This document shows, in pieces, positions 12,409 through 24,720 of a stretch of 64,000 bases of DNA. The stretch comes from Gossypium raimondii (taxonomy: Eukaryota; Streptophyta; Magnoliopsida; Malvales; Malvaceae). The notes under the pieces were generated by a model. It was not told where the DNA came from. It worked only from the letters and a program-made list of their open reading frames with translations, and searched no databases. Where the stretch lies: NCBI RefSeq assembly GCF_025698545.1, contig NC_068569.1:24614001-24678000 (forward strand), read 5' to 3'. How positions within the stretch are numbered: the stretch's first letter is position 1; every line of letters begins with the position of its first letter. The position numbers and the translations under genes are program-made.

Positions 12409-15157
12409 TGCAACAGCCCGTTTTTAGTGAAATTGGAATAGTGATTTCGGGACCACAAATCTAAGGTCAAAAAATTTATTTTAATATTATTTTAATATCT
12501 AAAGCATGATAGAATTATAGTATAAAAATTTCGTTAAGAAATTTTAGTGTTTACATGTGCAATTTGCTGAAAAGGACTAAATCGCGTAAAGTGTGAAAGT
12601 TGTGTTCTATTAGCTAAAGGTGTTAAATAACTATAGAACTTTAAATTGGAGGTTCTTATATGGTAATTAGACCATTAAAGATGATAGTGGATGAGCATGG
12701 CTTGACAATTTTGTTATTTTTAAAGTTAGGTAAGGTTAAAATGGTAATTAGGTAATAAATGAATAAAATTAAATAAAACACAAATGGTCATCTCTTTTAT
12801 ACTTGCATGCACAGAAATTTACAGAAAAGAATGGCCATTTGAGAGCTTGAAATTGTTGCAAAGAAAATCCCTTGCATGTAAGTGATCTTTTGTCCCGTTT
12901 TTTTTGTTGATTTTTATGTTTTTGGGATCGTTGTAGCTTAATCTAGCTAAATAGGGGACTAATTTGCATGAGAGAATTTTATTTAAACAACTTTGTTAAG
13001 TGATTTTTAATGAAATTGTCAAATAGGGATTAAATTGAGAAATATGAAAATTATGTGTTAAATGTGAGAAATTGTGAAATGTATGGGCTGCTATAGGCTT
13101 ATAAGATATTCGGGTAGGCTTGGATGTGGTGAAATTGCATGAATTTTATTTTTACGAGCCTAGGGACTAAATTGTAAAGAAGTTAAAAATATAGGGGTAA
13201 AATAGTAATTTTTCTAAAACTTGAATTTTGGATTGAATTAAATAGAATAAACATTAAATCACTTAATTTTGATTATATAGATCAATAAAAGCAATGTACG
13301 GAATTAGATTAGGGGAAATATAAAGTATTGGATTGAACGATCGTTTTTTCGTTGTATGAGTTCGAGGTAAGTTCGTGTAATTAAATCGTGTATTTATATG
13401 CTTTAATTGAAATATATGTATGTGAATGGCTTAATTATTATGTATAATTATTGAGCGCATAACCGACGAAGTACGAAAAAAATACCGAGCCCCGTTTGAA
13501 CCTTAGGAATTCGTAGAATACAATATCGATTCCAGCTCTTATGAGCTTACCGATACTCAACTCGTACGAGCTTACCGTTATTCATCTCAGAGGAGCTTAC
13601 CGTTTATCGCTCGTATGAGCATATGTGCGTGTGAATGGTTTAATTATTATGTGTACTACTAGTGTATCTAACGATATTCTAAGTGGTTCAATAGGCATAG
13701 TGTTATTACGAGATTATACAATTTCGATATGAACTAGTACAAGTATTTACATGGAAATGGTTTATATATTATATACGGATACACGATATAGATGTTACAT
13801 GTACATGGAATTTAATAATTGTTGAATTCATACATGATTCTCGATTTTTATATGAATACATGGCTAACTTGGTTATTGATTATGTGATAGACTTTGGCCA
13901 AATTGAATTGTGTTATGTTTTGAGTTACTTACCTAAATTGTGGTTAAATGGTAAGTTTAATTCTGTGTTATACGAACTTACTAAGCTTAATTGCTTACTC
14001 TGTTTATTTTTTCATGTTTTATAGTTATTTGGAAGCTCGTTCGGATTGGAAGTCGTCAGGGATCTCATCACACTATCAAACGTTATTTTGGTACTTTTGA
14101 CTTTATATTTTGGGTTAAATGGCATGTATAGGTCATTTTGGCTAATGGTAGCCTATATGTTTTGTTGTGTATTTAACCATTCGATTTGGCTTGAATTTGG
14201 TATATTTTGTTATGTAAATATGTAAATGGCTTTATTTTATATGATGTATGGTTGTCATGTAAATGCCTTGTTTGTGAATTGGTATTTTGGGTACCAAATG
14301 GTTGAGATTGATAAGTGGCATGCATGATAAGTTTTAGGCACAATGATGCATATATGTGTTTGACCATTTAGGTAGATTTTGGAGGCATAATTGGCAAGTT
14401 TTAAAGTGGCTAATTGAGATGTCTATTAGTATTATACTTGTATGTGTTGATATTAAATGTTTTAAGCTTGATGTTGGTTGGTTTTGAATGTCTAATTATG
14501 CCATGGTTGTATGTAAATTGTTGAGCTTAGGTTGGTACCAAATTGGGTGAGAAACATGGCTTGGAAAATTACCTATTTTTGTCCACACGGGCAGAGACAC
14601 GGGCGTGTGTCTCAGCCGTGTGTGACACATGGCCAGGTGACATGGCTGTGTGTCCCCTGTAACTTCTATAGAAAGCAAGTTAGTAGCTTCACACAGCCTA
14701 GCACACGAGCGTGTGGCTTGACCATGTGGCACAAGTCAGTATACCCTCTAGTTTTCACACGGCCCAGCACATGGCCTGGCACACGGGTGTGTGGTTTGGC
14801 TGTGTGACCCAAGTCAGTGAGTTACACGGGTATGGACATGGGCTGGGACACGGCCGTGTGTCCCCATTTTGAATGCCTACACGGGCTGGGACACGTCCGT
14901 ATGTCCCCATTTTAAATGCCTATTTTGAAAAATTTTAATGTTTTCCTAAAAATTTCTTGAGTACTCGGTTTAGTCCTGAACCACTTTTAATGTCTATTTT
15001 GGGTCTCGAGGGCTCGTATTAGGAACTATATGAATGAATTTGAATGATTTTTTATTTGAATGAGAAATGAACATGAAATGTATGATTGTTTGATCTGTAA
15101 GTCCGGTAATGCTCCGTAACCCTGTTCTGGCATCAGATACGGGTTAGGGGTGTTACA
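12409..15157 (+). mobile_element. Solo LTR, Ty3/gypsy type, 2749 bp
   Basis: It starts TGCAACAGCCCG and ends GGGGTGTTACA. It is flanked by CATGC (12404-12408) and CATTC (15158-15162), a 5-bp target duplication with one mismatch. It has the same layout as the other long LTRs here: a short hairpin array (13525-13620, AGCTCTTATGAGCT-type palindromes), then a CACACGG/CCGTGTG-rich block (14580-14900), then the GGGTTAGGGGTGTTACA end. No internal region or second LTR adjoins it, so it is the product of LTR-LTR recombination. Confidence 0.85.
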
Positions 15158-15253
15158 CATTCAATTATAATGATAGCACAATTTGAATACATCACAAACT
15201 CACTCACTAATGTTCCTCACAATGAACAGGTTGAGCTTTTTCAAATATGCACC

Positions 15254-15514
15254 AGAGGCGTATCTAGGGGAGCTAGCATGGCCTCGACCCCCCTAAATTA
15301 GAAAAATTTCATTTAGGCCCTTTATAATTTATAGAATTTTAAATTAGTAATGATAAAATTGCACATTGGCCTCCCAAAAATGATAAAAAAATATTTTAGT
15401 ATTCTAAAAATTATAAAAATATAAGCTATCAAAATGATGAAATTGTATTTTTACTATAATAAAAATATACAAGGTAATTCTGCCCAAAAATTTTTCCTAA
15501 CTTCACCCCTGATC
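15254..15514. repeat. Small dispersed element flanked by TGCACC
   Basis: A 261-bp non-coding block that begins AGAGGCGTATCTAGGGG and ends TTCACCCCTGATC. It is bounded by TGCACC on both sides (15248-15253 and 15515-15520); extended to 9 bp the flanks are ATATGCACC and ATCTGCACC. This fits a non-autonomous DNA transposon with an 8-9 bp target duplication, but terminal inverted repeats are weak. Confidence 0.5.
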
Positions 15515-15520
15515 TGCACC

Positions 15521-15941
15521 GAAATCCGTAAATGTGTTCGCGTCTCAATCTTGATGAATTAAGCTAGTATGATAAGAACAAAATCTAAAGAGTTCTGGTT
15601 CATATCAATCACCTTCAATGTCTGCTTGAGATAAACAAAAACACACCTTTGATCGCGTATCTCTTAAATATAAAAAATAATCGCACTAAATCACTTCAAG
15701 TTTTCTTGCTTGATGAAATATCATCTTCAATTATACTGCAATATTTACTACACAAAATCCTTTAAATAATTAAACATAATCAAAAGAGGCCAATAAAAAT
15801 TAACAAATCTAAGCATCTCAATTACTAATCTAAGCTGCAACTTGCTGTATCAACCATAATAAAAATATAAATGTCTGCATTAGCAAATTCACCTTTTAAT
15901 CTTTTAAATTAAAAACAAAATGCCGCTGCCAATAGTTTATT
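15521..15941. other. Intergenic, no gene seen
   Basis: AT-rich DNA between two repeat elements. Translations are interrupted and match no family I know. Confidence 0.4.
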
Positions 15942-16418
15942 CGTTTCTTTCTTCACTTTTGATTCACTGCCTGGCTTAATATCCAATGATTAGTTTTTAG
16001 GTTTAAAAGAATAAATAATTAAAATATAACAAAAGTACACAAATACATAATATATTTGACATTCATGATTTACATGAGTAGGCTATAAAATATAACCGTT
16101 GAATTGTTAAAATATTAATCATATAAATAATTATGAAAATGTGTAAAATTATTTTAAATATTAATCATATCGACCTTTCCTCGTATAAAAATGATATAAG
16201 TACATAAATATTTTTGAAATTTAGATAATACAATCTAGTAATGTACAAGAATTTAAATATATAAAATACTTTTAAAATGTTTATGGCGCTATATATACAT
16301 ATAGAAACAAATAAAATAAAATAAAATAAAAATTGCAAAATGAAAACCGAAACAAATAAAAAGAAAATGTATTTGATGTTTAACCCAGCCAGTGAATCTA
16401 AAAAGAAGAAAGCAAAGA
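15942..16418. repeat. Inverted-repeat element, copy 1
   Basis: The left arm (15942-15980, containing TGATTCACTGCCTGGCTTAA) and the right arm (16378-16418, containing TTAACCCAGCCAGTGAATCT) are near-perfect reverse complements over about 40 bp. They enclose about 400 bp of AT-rich non-coding DNA. A related element lies at 37204-37587, and similarity continues past the right arm, including ATTATGTCGACAT words near 16525 and 16578. It is probably a non-autonomous DNA transposon; the outer boundary is uncertain. Confidence 0.55.
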
Positions 16419-17441
16419 AGCTGCTTTCAAATTTCTGAGGAGGAAATTCGCAATGCCTTCCTTGATGGGAACGTATGTATATGTAAACACAAATTGTGGT
16501 AACTGCATTAATCATGATTACAAATTATGTCGACATATGGAAATTTTGGTACGCCGCAATTTTTTCCCACATATGGAAATTATGTCGACATGTTTTGGAT
16601 ATACGAGGTTTAAGATTAAATATCTTTTATCTTTTATATATATTTGATTCTTTTGGAAAGTGTTGTTACTGTTGAGAGATTTGTTTCCCAATTCTGCAAT
16701 GATTTCAAATGCTTAAGAGATTGCCTAAAAATGCAACGGATTTTATAGAGTGAAAACGCCTCGTCGGATGTTTAAGGAGATGATTTGTGTGTGTTTCACG
16801 ACTATCTATTAAGGAAATCTTAACATTTGTATTTGTAGGTTTTAAATCGAATCTTATTGTATATACCAACAAAAGACATTTTTTTTGTTGAGGGAAGACC
16901 AATTTTATCAAGGAAATGTTTCAAAGTGTTGTTTGTCCGGAGCTAGAGAGCTCCTCAATGGGTAGGTATTGTCTCCCAACTCTATAGAGAATTTGAATGC
17001 CTGAAAAGATATCAGGTTCAATAGAGTGAAAGTGCATTATCAAGTGCATGAAAATTCTAATTATTTAAAAAAATATATTAATTTTAATAAATTATAAGTA
17101 TATTAATTTTAATATATAAAATACTCGAAAATTATAATAAAAAAATAGGCGTTAATCCTTGAGCAATGCCTTGAAAGGTTCCCTCTTTCTTTTCTTTTTT
17201 TTCCTTTTTAAAATTTTTTATTGTGTGAATTTTGCGTATTTGTTTTTTACTCGTGGTTTTACAAATTGTGTTCAATGTACATAAATGTGAAGATATTGTA
17301 AGAAAAGTTGGCAAAGAAGGTGGCATAGGCGACGGCCAGAGGGAACCATTAGAGAGAAAAGGTGGAAAGTTAAAACAAAAAATAACAGTGGAAAGATGGT
17401 GGGGGATGAGATGATTTTAGATTGCAAGGTAAAGAAGAGAG
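16419..17441. other. Intergenic with a diverged direct duplication
   Basis: No gene is supported. About 16655-16770 and 16925-17040 are loosely similar (AAGTGTTGTT, GAGAG, TCCCAA, TAGAGTGAAA in the same order), suggesting an old direct duplication. Bases 16521-16592 carry a pair of ATGTCGACAT palindromes. Confidence 0.4.
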
Positions 17442-18111
17442 TGTAATATCCCAAACCCGACCTAGACATTATAGTCGAATCTTGAGAGTTACAATAATAC
17501 GTTGAAATCTTTACTTTCCAAAATGTGACTTGACACGAGACCGAAAATCAAAGTTATATAAAACTTGTAATTCTGAATAAAACTTTGCAATGGAAGTTCT
17601 AGAGTTGATAATTTGGAAATCGTGGTCTTGATAAGTGAAGGAGTATAGTTCGCCAATTGGGCATATTTTAAAACATTCGTTACAAATTTTCATAAAACTC
17701 ATTTTAAAATTGCAGTGGAAAATCCTTAACTTGTTTTAGTTTTGAAAACCAAATTCTAATTTGTTAGCCTACCACATGGTCGTGTGTCACTGGACAATTC
17801 TGAAAAACAACCCTGTTTCGCAGATTTTCCAAATTTCTGATGAGTTTTTAGGGTTAGGTCACACACCTGATTGTTGAGTTGATAATCTACACAACTAACG
17901 TACTCCGAAACCTACGATAAACGTTTAAATGGACTAATTACAATATAATTAAATCCCAAAATCTCATTCAAAAACACCCATTTTTCCTTAAAGAAACTGT
18001 CCCAAAAATAAGCTAAAAATAAAAACAATTTCTATTTTGCACACATAGGGACTCGAACACAAGACTAAAAGATAAGCTAAAGCCTTACCACTAAACTAGC
18101 AAACTCATTCT

Positions 18112-19472
18112 TGTTGACACCATTTTTTGGATTAAAAACGGGGTCGACTTGGGTTTTGAAAAATGAAACGAAAACGGGAGTCGCCACCAATCCTTTTTTA
18201 TAAGGTGTGATTGGATCACCTCGAAAAGTGGTTGTTTTTAATAAACGGTTTGATTTTATTAAAACAACAAGTTTGGTCCACGAAATTCAGAAAAATAGGT
18301 TCAAGAGTCGGTTACGCACGAGGAAGGATTAGCACCCTCGATACGCCCAAAATTGGTACCTAGTTGATTACTTAATGTCAAAAATTGAAAACTTTGGAGA
18401 ATTTTAAAAATACGATCATTGTATTAAAACGTTGAAAATTTTCAGGAAAAGGGCATGTTTCACGTTATTCGAGAAAGAGAACCATATCCAGTAAGTTAGG
18501 ACACAATGTCTCGAATTCCCGATACGCGAATGAAAATGCTTATTTAAAAGATATTTAACTATCTTGGATTAGAAAAGGGATCACGACCAGTAAGTTAGGA
18601 CACGATCCTTTTTAATTCCCGATATCGTTTAAAACTTGAGTTTGAAAAAATTTGTGTAATAAAGTTTAAAAGAATATTCAATTGCTTAAATCAAATGAAA
18701 AAATCGCAACCCAATACGCTAGGGCACAATTTCACAAAATATTAAACATTGAATATTGCATTTATTTCGAAAAATCCTCTTCTCGAGAAAACAACATGTC
18801 ACATCCAATGCGTTAGAATACAACGTATTGAATTCTCGATAACGAGCTTTTTATCATTTTTTTTAAAAGAGTAATCTCGATTATTTAGGTTCAACGAAGA
18901 AAATCGGAACCCAATACGTTAGGGCTCGATTCTCTCAAAGATTCCAAATACCGAGTATTACTTATATTTTTTTAAAATTTCGCTTTCTTACGAATTTGAA
19001 TAAAAACTATATATGACAAAATAATTATGATGATGGAAGTAAAAATAATACGAGCAGTAGTAATAAAATGAATGAATAAAAGGACAAATTAATGACATGT
19101 AAAATAACAAATACGTGAACGAATTAGATTAAAACAATGATAAAGACGTGAATAAATAATCAAAATGAACATGAACAAAATTATAAAAATAATAAAGTAT
19201 AAATATGTATGCATACGCACGAGGATATAAAATTTAAAAAGCAAAACAACAAAGATATACGTAAATGTACCAAATAAACATTAAGTAAAACAAAGATACA
19301 ACAATGAAAGAAATAAATAAATTATAGGAGTATGTGTGTTTATATATACATTATAAAATTATAAAATAATACAAAAATATATGTATATATAAATTATAAA
19401 ATATATAAATAAAGAAGGAAAAAATATATAAGCGTATATATGTATGTAAATGTTAAATATGTATATATGGAT

Positions 19473-19513
<41 letters not shown>

Positions 19514-20685
19514 GAAGCAGTTATATAACAATAATAATAATAAAATTTATAAGTTTTAATAATAAAAATAACCAAAATGCAAAAACAGGGCCAAATTGAA
19601 ACTAAGCAAAATCCCAATGGGGTGGGGCTGAATTCAAAAGGAAAACATAAGGAGGGACCCAATTAAAACGCTCAAAAGAATGGGGACTAAATGAAATTTT
19701 CTTTCCCAAAACGACATTGTTTCAACGAGGACTAAATCAAAATCGGGAAGAGATTACTGGGCCAAATTAAAAAAACAGAAATACTTAATTAAAAACATTA
19801 ACATAAGCGGAAGGGCTAAAAGTGCAATTAGCCCTTCCGTCAAAACAGGCGGATCCCCTTAAAACGATGCCGTTTTATGTTTAGTATAAATATTAAAAAA
19901 AACCAAAAAACAATCAGTTTCTTCATTTTACAAAAAAAAAAACAGAGAGAGGGAGAGAGAGATGCTCTCTCAGGCCACAAATCTGGCCTGGGACTCCGGC
20001 GAGCCTCTACCGTAGCGTCACCGTGGGCGGCAGCCAGAGGCACAAAATCAAGCCTTTCCGGTCCCTTATTGAAGCCGGTGGCCTCTAGAACACGGATTCA
20101 AGGCTGAATCTCCTCGAGAAAGAAAGGGGGAACCGCTCGCCTCCCCTCCTTCCAGCGTGATGCAGGTACGTATTTTTCCCTTTTCTTGTTTTTTTCTTTT
20201 ATTTATCGTATTTGAAAGGAAAATAAACAAGAACCAAACCGAAAAGAAAATGAAAAATCGAAAGATAAAAATCACCTTTTCAAACTGTTTTTTGTTTTTT
20301 TTATTTCACTTGATAATGTGTTTTTTTTACAAAAATCAGTAGAAGACCCATACAAAGATGATATTCAGCCTCTTTATAGCCGATTTTGCTTCTATTTTTC
20401 TCTGTTATTGCTGCTTGCGTGTTTGCTTCTTTGTTGCAGGGGCTGATGGGACTGTGGTGGGTGGAGAGGTGGCGCGACGTCAGAAGCAGGTGGCTGCCAG
20501 GAGCAGGTGCGGCGCTAGGGTTTCAGTCTGGCTTGGACTTGCCTATTGGGCTGGGGTGATATTGGGCCAATTGTATTGGGCAATTTGGGTTAATTTTGGG
20601 TTTAAATAATTTGGGTTTTGGGTATCTGCTTGTTGGGCTGTAAATGGGTTTTATGTTTGGGTAGTGGGCAAAATTGGGCTGTACA
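18112..20685 (-). repeat. 3' LTR of the 11.8-kb element
   Basis: 2574 bp, closely similar to 27314-29928. It includes an AT microsatellite at about 19485-19512. Short open frames inside it (around 19840-20110 and 20358-20609) have counterparts in the other LTR only in part and are not taken as genes. Confidence 0.88.
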
Positions 20686-20700
20686 GCTGCCCCTCTTTGC
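20686..20700 (-). promoter_or_regulatory. Polypurine tract of the 11.8-kb element
   Basis: On the minus strand, GCAAAGAGGGGCAGC ends exactly at the 3' LTR. This is the expected position and composition of the plus-strand priming site for reverse transcription, and it fixes the element's orientation. Confidence 0.7.
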
Positions 20701-20939
20701 TCGTTGTCGTGTAACGAGAACAGAGCAAAGGCTAAGAAAGACCAATTTTGCCTAGTCCCGCCGAGTCTTCACTTATTTTGGTGCTTCTTTTCTTCAAGTA
20801 GCTTCGTTTCAGTCCATTGTGTCTTGTTGCTTCAATCCATTCCACTGCACTTCAGAGAGATGCGTCTTGTAGCTTCAATCCATTCTGATACAACTTTAGG
20901 GGGACGAGATTTGTGGTTTTAGTCTACTCCACATCTTTG

Positions 20940-22130
20940 ATCTGCTCCTCTACTGCTTATGGGGGACAGAAACTGCAATCTTTAACCTATTCCACTACTG
21001 CTTAGGGTGATAGGACTAATGGCATAAATCTGCTTCTCCGCTGTATTGGGAAGATAAAAGTCACCATCTTCGATCTGCTCCACTACTACTTAGGGTGACA
21101 GAATCTGCAATCTTCAACCTACCCCACTGCTGCTTAGGGTGATAGGACTAATGGCTTAAATCTGCTTCTCCACTGTATTGGGAAGATAAGATTCACCATC
21201 TTCGATCTGCTCCACTACTGCTTAGGGTGACAGAATCTGCAATCTTCAACCTGCTCCACTACTGTTTAGGGTGATAGGACTAATGGCTTAAATCTGCTTC
21301 TCCACTGTATTGGAAAGATAAGATTCACCATCTTCGATCTGCTCCACTACTGCTTAGGGTGACAGAATCTGCAATCTTCAACCTACTCCACTACTGCTTA
21401 GGGTGATAGGACTAATGGCTTAAATCTGCTTCTCCACTGTATTGGGAAGATAAGATTCACCATCTTCGATCTGCTCCACTACTGCTTAGGGTGACAGAAT
21501 CTGTAATCTTCAACCTACTCCACTACTGCTTAGGGTGATAGGACTAATGGCTTAAATCTGCTTCTCCACTGTATTGGGAAGATAAGATTCACCATCTTTG
21601 ATCTGCTCCACTACTGCTTAGAGTGACAGAATCTGCAATCTTCAACCTACTCCACTACTGCTTAGGGTGATAGGACTAATGGCTTAAATCTACTTCTCCA
21701 CTGTATTGGGAAGATAAGATTCACCATCTTCGATCTGCTCCACTACTGCTTAGGGTGACAAAATCTGCAATCTTCAACCTACTCCACTACTACTTAGGGT
21801 GATAGGACTAATGGCTTAAATCTGCTTCTCCACTGTATTGGAAAGATAAGATTCACCATCTTCGATCTGCTCCACTACTGCTTAGGGTGACAGAATCTGT
21901 AATCTTCAACCTACTCCACTACTGCTTAGGGTGATAGGACTAATGGCTTAAATATGCTTCTCCACTATATTGGGAAGATAAGATTCACCATCTTCGATCT
22001 GCTCCACTACTGGTTAGGGTGACAGAATCTGCAATCTTCAACCTACTCCACTACTGCTTAGGGTGATAGGACTAATGGCTTAAATCTGCTTCTCCACTGT
22101 ATTGGGAAGATAAGATTCACCATCTTCGAC
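20940..22130. repeat. Tandem array, about 132-bp units built from three subunits
   Basis: About nine copies of a roughly 132-bp unit; the word TCTCCACTGTATTGG recurs near 21166, 21298, 21431, 21563, 21695, 21827, 21958 and 22091. Each unit contains three diverged subunits of about 43-46 bp, two sharing TCCACTACTGCTTAGGGTGA and one with GGGAAGATAAGATTCACC. This is a higher-order repeat. It lies in the 3' untranslated part of the minus-strand element, between pol and the polypurine tract. Confidence 0.92.
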
Positions 22131-22870
22131 CTCCTCCGTTGCTAAATACATGAAGATAAGATCTGCTATATTCGATCCCATCTGCTGCCAAATACAGGAA
22201 GACAAGATCTGCCATCTTCGATCCCCTCCGCTGCCAAATACAGGAAGACAAGATCTGCTATCTTCGATCTCCTCCGCTGCCAAATACATGAAGATAAGAT
22301 CTGCTATCTTCGATCTTCTCCGCTGCCAAATACAGGAAGACAAGATCTGCTATCTTCGATCCCCTCCGCTGCGAAATACATGAAGATAAGATCTACTATC
22401 TTCGATCCCCTCTGCTGCCAAATACAGGAAGACAAGATCTGCTATCTTTGATCCCTTCCGCTGCCAAATACAGAAAGACAAGATCTGCTATCTTCGATCC
22501 CCTCCGCTGCTAAATACAGGAAGACAAGATCTACTATCTTTAATCCCCTCCGCTGCCAAATACAGGAAGACAAGATCTGCTATCTTCGATCCCCTCCGCT
22601 ACCAAATACAGGAAGACAAGATCTGCTATCTTCGATCCCCTCCGCTGCCAATTACAGGAAGACAAGATCTACTATCTTCGATCCCCTCCGCTGCCAAATA
22701 CATGAAGACAAGATCTGCTATCTTCGATCCCGTCTGCTGCCAATTACAGGAAGACAAGATCTGCTATCCTCGATCTCTTCCGCTGCCAAATACATGAAAA
22801 TAAGATCTGCTATCTTCGATCTTCTCCGCTGCCAAATGCAAGAAGACAAGATATGCTATCTTCATTGATC
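22131..22870. repeat. Tandem array, 46-bp monomers
   Basis: About 16 head-to-tail copies of a 46-bp monomer with CGCTGCCAAATACAGGAAGA and ATCTGCTATCTTCGATCCCC. It directly continues the 132-bp array and its monomer resembles the third subunit of that unit. Because 46 is not a multiple of three, the open frames through it are a product of repetition, not coding. Confidence 0.92.
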
Positions 22871-24166
22871 TGTTTTCTAGGGAATATGACCGTATGTTCT
22901 ATTTTATAAACCTAATTATGCCTAGTGATTAGGATGACATTATCAGAATGAATCAAATGCTCCTAACTAGATGTGTATGAATGACATTTGGATGAATGCA
23001 AAATGTCATGAAAATGATTCATTTTAATGTTTAGGTTATCAACACTCATTGCTTATTAAGGTTATATCAACGTGTTACAACGCTTTCTTGCTCATTGGTA
23101 TTTCCAAAGAAACATTTAATCTGATTGCCCCCACTATGAACGTCAAAGTTCAATCCATTGAGGCATAAAATTTGTACCATCAATCTCCCACTGTAACCTA
23201 AGGGTAGAAAGATATGGCTTTTCTCAATCTTCTTCTATCGCAATTCAAGGATCTGAAATGTGAAGCTCTTTGGTCCTTTATCCCATTCCCAAGGTGTCAT
23301 ACCAAATGCTCATGCAAAATTTTCTTGAAAACCTTTTCTTATCATTTATCATTGTTTTTGTTCATTGAAGCTTTGTCACGAACACGACATTTTGTCATTT
23401 TGTTCAATCAATGTTTGGACAACAAAATCTGAAAGGATAGTCTTTAACTTAGACTCTTCCTTTTTAGATATTTCACCCTTTAAACTTGGTGTTTTCTAAA
23501 CAATAGTCTTGTTTCAGGTTCCTATATTATTTAGAAACTTCTAGAGTAATATGCAAAACTTTCATTGTGAAAGTATCATCATTCCAATGCAACATACTTG
23601 CAAAAAACATATAATGATGGATGAAATAGAATTGATTTGAGAGCAAGCTCGAAATAAATGAATTATCAAGGGTAGCAAGAATAAAAGAGGAATTGATTGG
23701 AACACGTATCTTGAAAAAGAATGAAGTATTCCAAGAACAACAACAAATTCAATATATAAATAGTATAAAGGTTAGGTGCCCCAGATATCGCAGCTTGAAC
23801 TTCTCTGTACAAACTTTCTAAAGACTTTCCTGAGTTTGACATGTGTTTAGGAGATCTACAAGACTCTGTCGATGCCCCAAGATGTCGCCTTACCCTTTCA
23901 GGTATAGTAAGATCACCACATGCCCTAATCCGATCACTTCATGCACCCATTCTGATCAATATTTGAGCCGCCCTTCGGGTTTTCAACTCAAATCCCCTTT
24001 GGCCTAGGGTGCCCTTTCCGGGTTTTCCCCTTAGCCTCTCCATTTTTACTTTTTCATTTTTCATTTTTTTCATTCATTTTTTTCATTTTTTTTTCTTTTT
24101 TTCATCATTTTTTTGTTTGAGTCAAAGTGCCCTTTGCAGGTTTTCATATTGGTCCTTCCTTCTTCT
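22871..24166 (-). other. Non-coding 3' region of the 11.8-kb element
   Basis: It lies downstream of the pol stop on the minus strand. A module near 23964-24050 (CGGGTTTTCAACTCAAATCC, then TGCCCTTTCCGGGTTTTC) is repeated in diverged form near 24838-24925. T-rich runs occur at 24050-24115. No gene is seen. Confidence 0.6.
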
Positions 24167-24720
24167 TTAAACGAAGTGTTTATTAACTGGATCTGAGTTT
24201 ATAGGATTGGTAATCTCACTCAGGATCAGTGCTCCTCTGAAAATGGTCTTCTTTACAACATAGGGACATTCCTGGTTTGGCATTCATTTCCCTTTAGAAT
24301 CCTTTCGTTAAGGAAGAATCTTTTTCAACATCCAGCCCTCTCGTGGAATCCTCTGAGACGAGCCTGTTTATTATGGGCTCATATTATTTATTTATGGTAC
24401 ATCTGACCCTGATGAATAGCTTTTAACCCTTTTCCTATGGCCACCTGATCACATCGCGATTTGATCCCTCCAACAAGCAATGAGGGGATTTTAATAGGTA
24501 AAACTACCTCAATCCTGTAAACCAAAAAGAGAGGTGTTGCCCCAGTACAGATGTTTGACAAACAATGAGGGCAAATGGTAATTTCTCATGCCAGTCCTTG
24601 TTCACCTCTAGGTAATTCGGTGACAAAACGTGATGTCTGCTTCTGAATTGATTTAAGACCTCAATTATCGTGCTATCATTTAAGTTCAATGCATTTTCCA
24701 ATACCATCCTCTCTGAAATT
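24167..24720 (-). pseudogene. Ty3/gypsy integrase / pol C-terminus relic
   Basis: On the minus strand about 24504-24707 translates to an integrase-like stretch with NLNDSTIIEVLNQF, then KDWHEKLPFAL, words typical of plant Ty3/gypsy integrase. The usual segment between them is missing, an internal deletion. Further on, after several stops and frame changes, YVVKKTIFRGALILSE and NPINSDPVNKHFV followed by a stop at 24167-24169 match the usual end of the polyprotein. A TGA replaces an expected tryptophan codon just upstream. No active enzyme can come from this. It marks the 3' end of the coding region and shows that the array at 20940-22870 is downstream of pol. Confidence 0.8.

Noticed and set aside
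14496..14807. Frames of 78 and 91 aa on opposite strands
   Set aside because: They are translations of the CACACGG/CCGTGTG block of a solo LTR.
20358..20609. 83-aa frame in the left LTR of the 11.8-kb element
   Set aside because: The matching part of the right LTR (29600-29850) has indels that break the frame, so it is not conserved coding.
22080..22383. Open frames on both strands through the tandem array
   Set aside because: They arise from repetition of a 46-bp unit, which shifts frame each copy; both strands are open and no protein family matches.
20940..22870. Regular repeats that might be taken for a CRISPR array
   Set aside because: The repeats are directly adjacent 46-bp and 132-bp units without unique spacers, in a plant retrotransposon.
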